Made by a program: the position numbers and the translations under genes. Of a DNA stretch of 64,000 nt, positions 33,454-43,592 are shown one piece after another. This stretch comes from Phragmites australis (lineage: Eukaryota; Streptophyta; Magnoliopsida; Poales; Poaceae), in the NCBI RefSeq assembly GCF_958298935.1, contig NC_084921.1:7698001-7762000 (forward strand), written 5' to 3'. Numbering within the stretch: position 1 is the stretch's first letter; the number at the start of each line of letters is the position of its first letter. The notes under the pieces are model-generated. The model saw only the letters and a list, made by a program, of their open reading frames with translations, was not told the DNA's origin and ran no database searches.

Positions 33454-34693
33454 AGGCAATTACATTCTTACCTCTATTTTGGAGTACAACTATGATTTCA
33501 CCCCTAATGTTTAGACTTTATGATTTTGCTCCTCCTTTTTCGGAACGAAGGAGATGTTTGTCCCTGGTTTCAACTCCTGTTAGGGGCATCACGATTAAAG
33601 GAATTAAATTAAAGAAGATAATAGTTAGAAAATATTGAAATGACTGTATTACCCTCTCACTCCCTTCTCTGTCACGTGACCCATCCGTTTCTTCCCTCTC
33701 TCACGCGTCCTCTCCCATGGTAGTCTGTCTCATGACCTAACCCTAGGAGGCGCACAGGTGGGTGGGTGAGCTCGACACACAGACAAGAGGCGTGAGGGCA
33801 CGTGGCGGGTGACGGGCGAGCGACGCGACACAGCACTAGACGAGCATGTGATTCATGTGCAGCCACCTGGCGTCTGGGAGAAGGAAGGTGACGAGCTCAA
33901 GAGTAACTCCGACGTCGTTGAGATCCTGAAGAACACGTAGTTCTGTTGGCTCTGCAAGCGATCCGGCCGCAGGATCCCCGAGAGAATCCTCGACCACGAG
34001 TAAGTGACATTCATTATGCACGCACTTGGTTGCATACTTGCATCTCTGCCGTTAGAAATGTGACCCATCCCTCTCAACGATAATGTTTGCAGTCGTGTGA
34101 TCTGGTTGGGCAATCTGAATTAGCGGATGTGTATCCTGAACTGAACAGCTCAAGACTGAAAGAGAGGACCTGACCAGGACAGCGCGCGGCAAAGGGTGGA
34201 TGGTAAAATTCTTGTTCTTCTATCTCCGTGGATGGGCATTGGATTAGGTTAGCTTCGCATTAAACAACTATATGTCTATGTACTATGTGATGCAATATAA
34301 TGGTTGCAATATATGATTTTTTGCTTCAATATATGCAAATTGTGTCAAAATGATGTCAAGTTGTGTCAAAATGCTATAAAAATGATGTCAAAATTCGGTT
34401 AGATTTAAAATATATACAAATTTGATCAAGTTTTGCGATCAAAATTCTTTTAAAATCTGTCAAAATGATTGATATCAAAATAGGGGGCAAAATCACAAAG
34501 TACTTAGAAAAATAGGGACAATGGTGCAAGGGCATACATATCTTTTTATAACTGAATTCATACCATTAAGTGTCCTTAACGAAATAGAGCCAAGTGCAAG
34601 TTTCAGTTTGAAAAAATAAGGGCAAATCATAAAGTCAAAAAAAGAGTAAAATCACAATTACACTCCAAAATAAGGGTAAGAATGCAATTGCCC
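33454..34693. mobile_element. Mutator-like (MULE) non-autonomous element, ~1.24 kb, long terminal inverted repeats
   Basis: About 90 bases at the left end (GGCAATTACATTCTTACC..) recur inverted at the right end with high similarity, including the TTATTTTGGAGT and GACTTTATGATTT segments. The flanks AATTTTTTTTG and AATTTTTG look like a direct duplication altered by T-tract slippage. No transposase is present. The interior contains a GC-rich exon-like segment (33863-33999), as in Pack-MULEs. Confidence 0.65.
33863..33999 (+). pseudogene. captured host exon (unidentified gene) inside the MULE-like element
   Basis: A CAG acceptor precedes 33863, and a GTAAGT donor follows 33999. The enclosed 137 bases read PGVWEKEGDELKSNSDVVEI then LKNT, a TAG stop, FCWLCKRSGRRIPERILDHE. 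Composition and exon-intron form are those of a plant gene, not of transposon DNA. The CxxC pair and basic segment are noted, but I cannot name the parent. The stop makes it non-functional as read. Confidence 0.4.
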
Positions 34694-34723
34694 AATTTTT
34701 GTTTGCAGTCACTACTCTCTCTC

Positions 34724-34836
34724 TATGTATGTATGTATGTATGTATGTATGTATGTATGTATGTATGTATGTATGCATGTATGTACGTACATAAGTATGT
34801 ATGTATGCATGCATACGTATGTACGTACGTATGTAT
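34724..34836. repeat. (TATG)n microsatellite
   Basis: About 28 tetranucleotide units, first uniform, then with TACG and CATG variants. It lies directly right of the MULE-like element. Confidence 0.95.
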
Positions 34837-36600
34837 CTATCATGTTAAAATCAACTATCAGAACAACCAAAGTTGGGTACTCGAACTAGCTAGTTTAGCA
34901 ACTAGCTTAGGTTGTCTTGCCAAATTAGGGCTTGCTTGAGTAGGTCGGGATTAGACCCAACCCAAAGGGTTTAGGCCTAATTTCTGGACCCATTCCAACA
35001 AACCCTTAGTGTTAAATGTTCACTTCCAATAAACTGCATGCGGCTATATGTACGTGTTATTACTTGTTGCCATCTTTATGATTTGATCGAACAATCTTTG
35101 TATGGTTTATCCATTTTTGTGTTCATGATATGATATGGTTGTGGTCCTCGGAGCCGATAGATATTCTATATCGGGATGTTCATGATGTAGTGGCCTTACT
35201 GTCAATTGACTATATTAATATTTTCAAGTATATGCATGCATGCTCCAAGTAGTATTTCTCTGCCTATTTAACAGTGATTTGTAGTACAGAAAATTCAGTC
35301 AAGGAGGCTGAAAATTGCGAAGCCGCGAAACAACCACTTCTATCGGACTTTATGCGCAACACAAAGATTAAGTGCAAGTATTTGACCACCCCATGTCATG
35401 CACACAACTGTGGCGACATCATGCACCAACTGTTTCAGCTAAACCTTTGAATTGAAATTTTTTTACCGGCATGCGGCCGGACATGTAGTTAGGTCAAGAA
35501 TCATTAGGTTCTAGAATAATTTATATGATTATCCAGGAAACCCGTGCAAGCATTCCTACCTAATCTTTGCTTACTTCCCAGGGCGCTGTCTCCAAAGTTT
35601 AGTGTTTCATTGGCTTTTTTGGAAAAATAGAACTGCAAAAGCTATTTGCTTTGCGAGCAGAAGTCTCCTCGATTGATTGGTTACTGTTAATTTGCTTGAA
35701 GTAGACTACCTCTGACCAGATAATTCTGGTCCAAAGTGGTAAATTATTACGCACCACGTTGTTCTGGTTTAAGACAGTTCAGTATTGATCATAGGCTCAC
35801 AGGCGTCTGCTTGAGTGAAGAAACATCTGCATTTCGTCCTGAAGAAACATATCAATGATTTTACGGAGAAATAAAAATAGAAATGTAATTATAGCTTGTA
35901 CGTGTCTATTTTTGATTTGATCTTATCACAAAGAATATTATACGTATCCTAGAAAACAAAAAAAATAAAGGAATAGTATTTAGCAGCACGTTAATTCGAT
36001 CTGTATTTTTCGTGATTTCTTTATTATTTCAGTCATTCAGTGCAAAAGGAAGGAGGTGTGGCTCACCTTCAGCATGTGTACATCCAGCAATTTGCCCATC
36101 TCTCCATGTCACCCCCTCTCTCGTCTAATCCTAATAGTGCAAGGGTGACAAATTGTTCAGTCAAACACGCTTCATGTAGAAAAGAATCTAAAGAGTGGGC
36201 AATATGTCCACAAAGCGCTCTCTCTCTCATGGAAAGAGTTGGAAGCTTGACCTCCTCCCCCCCCCCCCCTCTCTCTCTTTGGTGTGTAAGTGTAACTACA
36301 CTTGGCCTTCTTCCCCTTCCCCTCCGTATGGAAGGAGGCAAGGCAGCCATTAAACCACCCTCTCCTAAAAAAGTCCTGACCGGAGTCTTAATTAGTATCA
36401 GCAGCTTAATTCCCTCAGAAACCCCTACATATGATTGCCACGAGTCATTATAAAAGGGAAGCCACCAATGAGTTCTCTCTGTCCCTGCATGCAGCTAGGC
36501 CCTCCTTGTTCTTCTTCTACTTGATCTCCTACCTTTTCTTTTCTAATCCCTGCACACCCACCACCACTTTATTTAGGGTAGCTGCTAGTGCCAGTGCATG
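34837..36600. promoter_or_regulatory. upstream region of the MYB gene
   Basis: No ORF of note was seen apart from unassigned ones at 36040-36453. Contains a C-tract (about 36259-36271) followed by CT repeats and, near 36490, GCATGCA words. The part from about 36.0 kb on is the likely promoter. Confidence 0.4.
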
Positions 36601-36602
36601 GC

Positions 36603-36610
36603 TATATATA
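36603..36610 (+). promoter_or_regulatory. TATA box of the MYB gene
   Basis: TATATATA in the context GGCTATATATATGCATC, 77 bases before the ATG, followed by a C-rich leader. Position and sequence fit a plant core promoter. Confidence 0.55.
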
Positions 36611-36686
36611 TGCATCTATAAGTAGGTTGTACCCTCCAAGGGGATCATCATCCATCACCATAGAAGCCAGGTGCAAGGTCATAGTA

Positions 36687-38020
36687 ATGTCTCAGAGGAA
36701 AGGACCCATGGCTGTGACCAGCAAGCATGAGGAGGAGATGGAGCTGAGGAGAGGCCCCTGGACACTGGAGGAGGACAACCTCCTCATGAACTACATTGCT
36801 TGCCACGGCGAAGGCCGCTGGAATCTCCTCGCCCGCTGCTCCGGTGAGTTTCTTTCCATACATGCACACTGACGATTCGATGGATGATGAAAAGCTCAGT
36901 TGATTACCTGCACCTCACTCGCAACTAAGCTCTCAGTTGATTACCTGCACCTCACTCGCAACTAAGCTATCTGATCTTGATCTGCTGCTTTAATTAGGGT
37001 TGAAGAGGACTGGCAAGAGCTGCCGGCTCAGGTGGCTCAACTACCTCAAGCCTGACATAAAGCGCGGCAATCTGACGCCGGAGGAGCAGCTCCTCATCCT
37101 TGAGCTCCATTCCAAGTGGGGAAATAGGTAACTAATATACAAACATATATACATGCTTACACACAAATATATGATCGAGCATCTAAATATTGATTTGGAT
37201 CTTGCATCCATATTTGTATGAATTTGTACAAGTTTAAAAGCGTATATGCATGTATGTGTATCTATATGTGTGTGGGGATGTGGGCAGGTGGTCCAGGATA
37301 GCGCAGCACCTGCCGGGGCGGACGGACAACGAGATCAAGAACTACTGGCGGACGCGGGTGCAGAAGCAGGCGCGGCAGCTGCGGGTGGACGCCAACAGCG
37401 CCGTCTTCCGCGACGCCGTACGCTGCTACTGGATGCCTCGCCTGCTGGAGAAGATGGCCGCCACGTCCGCGCACCACGTCGAGCTGCCGCCGCCGCTCCA
37501 CCCCGCGCACATCGCCGGCAAGGCCTCCTCCTCGCCGATCCACGGCAGACAGCAGTGCCAGCACGACGCGAATAACGCGCCGGCAGGCAGCGGCAGCTAC
37601 CGCCAGCGCTACCCCGTCGACCCGAGCCCGAGCACGTCGACGTCCGGCTCCGGCTCGGCACCGACCGCGCTCCAGCCGGTGCCCTGCTTCTCAGAACTGA
37701 GCTGGTTCAACCAGTACGGCGCCCCCGGAGAGCTCGACGGCTCCGCCCTGTTCGACTCGGCGGCGCTGGGGAGCCTGGGCCTGGATGAACTGGACCTGGG
37801 CCTGGCCGACTGCGACTACTCGGACTCGACGCTCCTGGACTACCTGAACTCGACCTGCACCGGCAGCGCCATGGTGACGATGGGCGCCGGCAACGTCCAC
37901 AGCAGCTGCGGCGCCATGGGTGGCGACGGCGACTACGCCTCGACGTGGCGGACGGACGATCTGTACTGCCAGGCGGCGGCGAGAAAGCTCGACGAGCATC
38001 AGTGGGGAGGAGGAATCTAG
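36687..38020 (+). CDS. R2R3-MYB transcription factor, subgroup-20 type, 339 aa
   Basis: Exons 36687-36843, 36998-37127 and 37288-38020 splice in phase (GT..AG) to 340 codons including TAG. R2 (about residues 22-72) has tryptophans 25, 45 and 65. R3 (about 75-123) has the usual non-Trp first position and Trp97 and Trp116, with the recognition helix [11 protein letters not shown]. The segment after R3, [18 protein letters not shown] and [17 protein letters not shown], is characteristic of subgroup 20 (MYB2/62/78/108/112/116), known from ABA, wound, jasmonate and phosphate responses. The C-terminal region is Ser/Pro- then Asp/Leu-rich ([20 protein letters not shown]), suiting an acidic activation domain. 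The two introns sit at the positions standard for plant R2R3-MYBs. A second in-frame Met at residue 8 is an alternative start. Nothing is broken. A nuclear DNA-binding regulator is expected, but its targets cannot be inferred. Confidence 0.95.
36895..36968 (+). repeat. perfect 37-bp tandem duplication in MYB intron 1
   Basis: 36895-36931 and 36932-36968 are identical and begin CTCAGTTGATTACCTGC. Perfect identity indicates a recent event or an assembly artefact. Confidence 0.95.
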
Positions 38021-38718
38021 AAGCAATCGAGGTAGGTAGCTCGCTAAAGCCTGAGCGGATGGGCGAAGGTTGCTTCTTGCGATGTCTCTCTACTAAAGCT
38101 AGCGATGATCGAGATGTCGCATTAGTTCATTAGTGGAGCATCTAGCAGCTAGCTAGATGCATGATGAGTGGCGATCAAAGCTAGCAGAATTTTCGCTTCG
38201 TTTCGGACCGATCGATCGATTGATCGAGATTTCCGCTGTTCGTTTGGACGCTCATAGTTTGTGTACGTAGTAGCTGCAGTCGATTGTGCCTGTATGTAGG
38301 TGCGTACGTACACGTACGTGTTGTAACTTTTCATCGCGATTTACATTTGGAACTGTAATCCACGTACGTGTGTGCTGTTCCTTCCGATCCATTGGTTTCA
38401 TCAGCGCGCTCTCGATCGGCTTGTTGAAAGGTTGCTGGGCATTGGAATCGATCGAGAGGTCGTTGTCTCCAAGTGATCGATCGAGAGATCGATGAGCAGT
38501 TGTGTGTTGGTGGTGGGTGGTGTGTAACTACATCTGGAGATCGATCGATATACGTACGTGAGCGATCGAGATGGTCACGATCGTACGTGCGTGCTTGCCA
38601 GGGAAAGTCGGCAATGACTTGTCGCTTCGAGATGGCTGCGAAATACAGCTGGTGGCTACTTTTTTGAGGGATCGATCGAGCTGAGTACTTCGTTATAGAC
38701 TGCATGTGTCTATCCATT
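38021..38718. other. MYB 3' flank rich in GATCGATC and ACGTACGT palindromes
   Basis: Many copies of ATCGATCG and ACGTACG words occur on both strands across 38.2-38.7 kb. No further gene is visible. ORFs here lack domains. Confidence 0.45.
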
Positions 38719-38720
38719 TA

Positions 38721-38973
38721 CTCCCCTCCATTAAAAAATAATAGATATATTTCTTTTTAAATGGTTAAATTTTATATATTTCAATTACTATTTGATCAAA
38801 TTATAAGAATATCTAGTATATAAAACTTATACAACTAGATTTACAATTAAAATAATTTCACACTATATAAGTTTTGTAACTATAAATGATACATTTTGTG
38901 AGAAAATTTTAGTCAAAATCTAACTTCAAGGACTGAGCTAAAAAATACGTCTAGTATTTCTGAACGTAGGAAG
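38721..38973. mobile_element. Stowaway-type MITE, 253 bp, TA duplication
   Basis: Starts CTCCCCTCCATT and ends GAACGTAGGAAG, a decayed pair of the Stowaway CTCCCTCCGTT terminus. TA flanks both ends (38719-38720, 38974-38975). The interior is AT-rich and non-coding. Tc1/mariner transposases mobilise such elements. Confidence 0.8.
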
Positions 38974-39065
38974 TAGAAAGTAATCATGAACTAGGTTTTA
39001 GACTGAACATTAAATTTGGGCATTCATATTTTTTTTTAGCTATGGTGAATAATCTATTCTCTCTT

Positions 39066-41074
39066 TGAGAAACCAAGTGAAGATATAACTTTTTATTTGT
39101 GATTAATGATTGACAAGATTGTAATCTTGGTTTGATGAGTTTTAGGTTGTATAAGCATGTTTATATGTTGTAAATATAATCATGTCTGACCAAAGGTGAA
39201 AACAAAATAGAGTCTGTGTTTTTTTATCTCTGAGTCGAGGGAAATTGTACTCATCGGATGATCCGGTGTGTAGAAAATTATACACATCGGATAGTCCGGT
39301 GCTCAGAGATAATGCACATTGGATCTTTTTCTATATAAAGGTAAAATTTGGACTATGCACCGGATGGTCCAGTGTTCAGGGGATGTGAACACCAGAGTAT
39401 TTTCTAGAAAGATATGTTTTTGGTGCCAGGTGAAGTTCGACTCACCGGATGATCCGGCGATGTAGCTCAGTACACACCAAACAGTTTCCAGAGAAGTTCG
39501 CTTTTGGTGCCAGAGAGAAGATGCACATCGGATAATCCAGCAATGAGTAGAGTGAACACCGGAGTGTGCATCAAACCATTTATCAGTGTCGTTGCAAAAT
39601 GGGGTATGATTCAGATGTACTCACTGGATAATCTGGTGACGGGCTTGGTACACACTACAAGTTTCAACGGAGGGTTTTTCAGAAGGTTTTCAGCGAAGAA
39701 ATCAGTGCACACACCGGATGATCTGGTGTTCAGAGACGGGTACATACCGGAACATTCGGTGTTCACAATTTTTCATGGATATGGTCCTTCGATAGGGATT
39801 TTGATGTTGGGCTAATTGGAGATGTTTTTGGAGGTTTGGAGAAACATGTTTGCAGGTGATGAATGCAATTTGGCGGTCGATGCGCGGGATGATCAGGGTC
39901 AAGCTAGGAGTTTGGTGCCGAATGATCAAGGAGGTTGGGCGGAGTCAAGAGTGATCCTAGCTATGTACATGGAGGTCAAGCAAAACATGAAGGAATGATG
40001 AAGATGAAGTGGTGACAAAGTCAAGCGAAGGGGATACCGGTACAAGTGACAAGGCGGGCCGAGGGATCGGGAGCGGGAGAGACTTGCCGAAGGTTAAGAT
40101 CGCAAGATGGAGTACACGTGTCGATATCGGGATGCTTGTTTGCAGGTCAAAGCAAGCAGAAGTGAGTCACGCTTTGAGAAGCATGCGAGACAGTTTCACG
40201 GTTTGGCCTCAAAACCGTGGAGGGATGGAGTGCACGTGGCATCATCGCAAAGCAAGTGTTGATGCGAAGCTAAGTCATGAATGTGTTATGACCGTTCGAT
40301 GGACGAAGCGTAAAATGGACTAAAATACCCCGATGGTAGGTAGGAGACCATTGTAAGCGAGAGATATTTTAAGAATTTTTTTTTTAAGGCAAAGATACCT
40401 CTCTAGGCCTATAAATAGAGGGATAGGACTGTTAGGGAGAGTTAAGCTAGCTATTTGAAAGGCTAGTGATAGGTTTTGGAGGAGATGAGAGGATAGACTT
40501 AGCCTTTGTACTATGTTAGAACTTTTGTAAGAGGAAAATACTTTATAATCTGTCTAAAATAGGACTGATATTTGTGCTTAATGAAGTTAATTTTCTTGTA
40601 TCAGCTCGTGTTCATCTCCTTTTAGTTCTCTTGCTTCTCTTGTATATTTTTTCTTTTTCGGTTGTGATTTTCATTTTCCTTTTTGAGCTATAGTTTTTCC
40701 AACCTTGTGAATTTGATCTCTTTGTTGCCAGGGGCATAAAATGCACATACAATAGTACAAATTTGAGTTTCGGATTCCCTTCTCTCTAAATTATCAACTT
40801 GGAGAGTTTCTTCACCTTGTGACCATCTTCTTGAGTTTCTTTCAAAGTTACGAGCTTTTTGTGAGTAGCGTCGTGGAATGATCTTAAATAGAACCTTGTA
40901 TTCATATATCATCCATAGAGTCACATATTATCGGTTCCTTTATTTGTTTCTCTCTATTTGCTTCCAATTGAATTTTTGAGGTGCGTTGGGTGAAACATAG
41001 GAGAAGGTCATATGGTACAAAAGAATTTGTTAAGACGCTTATTCACCCCCTCTAGTCATTATTCTCGGTCCAAC
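39066..41074 (+). mobile_element. copia solo LTR, ~2.0 kb, same family as 4189-5624
   Basis: Begins TGAGAAACCAAGTG and ends near TTATTCTCGGTCCAAC. Most of its length aligns by eye with the LTR at 4189-5624, but this copy retains about 0.5 kb more (the motif array). No internal sequence or second LTR is adjacent. A C-tract (about 41073-41088) follows the end and blurs it. CTCTT occurs before (39061-39065) and after the C-tract (41095-41099) as a possible duplication. Confidence 0.7.
39240..39770. repeat. irregular array of CACCGGATGATCCGGTG-type near-palindromes
   Basis: About nine copies of CAYCGGATRRTCCGGTG and decayed versions are found between 39.24 and 39.77 kb, spaced 30-100 bases apart. 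Each complete copy is an imperfect inverted repeat. The array is absent from the sister LTR at 4189-5624. Confidence 0.85.
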
Positions 41075-41350
41075 CCCCCCCCCCCCCCTCCCCTCTCTTC
41101 TTAACCTCCTCAGTTTTTCCTCAAATAGGTATGAATGCAATTTGACATTTTGGCCAAAATTTTACCCAATTTGAATGGACCTTAATAGAAATATAAAAAA
41201 TATTTAAAATTTACTATTTTTTCAAAAATTCAAGCTGAAATTTATTTCAATGCTCCTGATTGGATACTGTAACTACTAGGGATGTGAATGTGAGTTTGGA
41301 CTTTCGACTAAAAACACACAAGTGATCAGATACTTCAACTTCCAACGATG

Positions 41351-43554
41351 TGAAAGTGCATCTAGCCTCTAGGTGTGGTTTTAGTAATTAATGATAATAC
41401 TTATAGACCAATAATATTATTGAGAATTATTAGTAGGTTGTTCTATAGGTGATGCATGGAGAAGAGATATGTATCAAGATGAATGAGCTCTAAATGATGC
41501 TCGGATAAGTCAATGATAATACCTATGAACTAACAATTATATTAAGAATTGTTATTAGGTTATTCCATAGGAGATGCATAAATGATGAAGCATGGATTAG
41601 TTAAGAAATATCATGAGTTCAAAGAATTGCATCGAAGTCATTGAGACCTTCGTGATGCTCACAAGAAGAAAGAAAATCTCATTGAAGATTGGTGATAAGG
41701 GTGAATGCTAAGTTACTTGTGGAAATCAAGTAACTAAAGGTATAACATTGTCAATTGAGTTTATTGACTAACTCACGTGCTTTGTGCTTGAGAGTGAGTT
41801 AGGGTTAGGATCCATAAGAAGGCATAAGTTGAATTGAAATCACATATACCAAGAGTGAAGAAAAAGATTGGACTTCATATATGATAAAGTGAATTTATTG
41901 AAGATGTTAGATATAAAATAGTTTTCTATGGTAAGACGGTGAAGGGAAAGCAAGACTTGGCTGCGATGGACCATCTGATGGTGAAGGGTAAGCAATAGCT
42001 TGGTGTCAAAGGACTAGGGCGGTGGTGAAGAGTGAGTGAAGACTTTGTGCTAATACTGTGCGAGACCATAGGAAGCTACGGGTGATTCATATCAATCACA
42101 TGAAAAATCAAGAAGAGATGGAGTGACGACAATATAAAAGTTGGCATCCCTCTAAAGTTTGAAGAAAAGAAGTGGTACTTGGAGGTATTCAAAGGCTCAA
42201 AGTAGTTAAAATATATTTTATCTTTAAAGTTGAGTATAGGTATGCCACACTATTAAGAGGGATGTAACATTGAACAACTTGTCATGTCTCAGTGCTCAAG
42301 CATTTCTAACCAAACCCAAAGTGAGATTTTGCTTTAGGAGCCAGTGTGAAAAGTGTAGAAGTGTTCGAATTAGGTTTCAGGGATTTTCTAGTTTGATCCT
42401 ATGGGTTTAATATCATGAATTCAGTTGGGATGTGTAGTCCTCTGAATAATATTTCTACAAAGTCCGAAATTATCAAAATCAGACTTCGGGATCAAAAGTT
42501 ATGGCATTTTCTCTTTGGTGACCAGGGTTATTTTGTTAAACTGTGGAGACTCCGCACCTTTTTACGGAGAGTCCACATTTTTACAGAGGGTCCACAAATT
42601 CCAGGTCTAATGGGTTATTTTTAAAAAAAATAACGGCTTCTTGTGTTAAAGTCCGGAGGGTTCGCAAATTTTTGCGGAGACTTCGCATTTTCTCAAGTGT
42701 AACGACTAGTTTTTAGGGGTTGGGTTTTTATACCCCCTCACCCCCCCCTTCTTTGGTTTCTACTGGTGCCTTCACAAAATACCTCAAAGTCAAAGCCATT
42801 TGTGCTCTCTCCACTTCATTCTAGTGTGAGTTTTGAGAAGAAAAGTGAGTTGGGTTGAGAAATTGAAAGATTGAGTGTAAGTTAGCTAAATCCCATATTG
42901 AGCACTCGAGTTCATCGGCAAGAAGTTCGTCGTCGTGTTTGTTACTATTGGAGCTTAGAGCTCCTAGGTGGCTAGGCGTCACTTATGAGCACCTAATGTT
43001 GTGGTTTACCGTGGGAAAGTTTACGAAGGCTTCAATTTCGCCTCCGCAAGGGAGAAATCAAGAATGGAAGCCAAGCTCAAGAGTGACCGAGCTTGGAGAG
43101 GAAAAGAGTTGAGAGAGACCTAGCTCAAGGTGATTGAGCCCCTCAACAGAGACGTATGAACCTCTAGTAGAGGTGTCTGAACTTTGGAAAACAAATCACA
43201 TACCTCCTCTCTTGTTTCTTGTTCTTAAGTTCTTGCTCTCTATTTATGCATATTGCTCGATCTACTTTCTTGTAAAGTTTCAGCTATATGTACTTGGTAA
43301 AATAGATTGGAATACATCTACTGGTGCTGGGTAATTCATGGATTTCATACACGTTGTATTGCATAAGCATCTCTTGAGTTTTTCCTGAAATCTCCGGGGT
43401 ATCCGCAGATTTCTATGGAGTGTCCGCACTTTTGCAGAGACTCCGAAAAAATCTGCAAACTGACAGCATATTGCTAATGCGCTGCATTTAGTTTGTAAAA
43501 TTCTTCAGGATATGCATATTCACGCCCCCTTTAGGCGACATCGTTGTCCTTTCA
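41351..43554 (+). repeat. 5' LTR of the gag-only copia element
   Basis: TGAAAGTGCATCTAG..GTCCTTTCA. It contains repeated GGAGACTCCGCA / GGAGAGTCCACA-type words (about 42540-42700 and 43390-43450). A C-tract occurs near 42743. Confidence 0.9.
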
Positions 43555-43568
43555 ATTGGCATCAGAGT
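43555..43568 (+). other. primer-binding site (initiator tRNA-Met type)
   Basis: ATTGGCATCAGAGTT-like sequence directly after the LTR end. It is close to the TGGTATCAGAGC complement of initiator tRNA-Met used by most plant copia elements. Confidence 0.75.
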
Positions 43569-43592
43569 TAAACCTCCTTTAGGCTTTATTGC

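Noticed and set aside
34682..34939. 85-codon ORF rich in Met-Tyr-Val-Cys
   Set aside because: It is a translation of the (TATG)n microsatellite.
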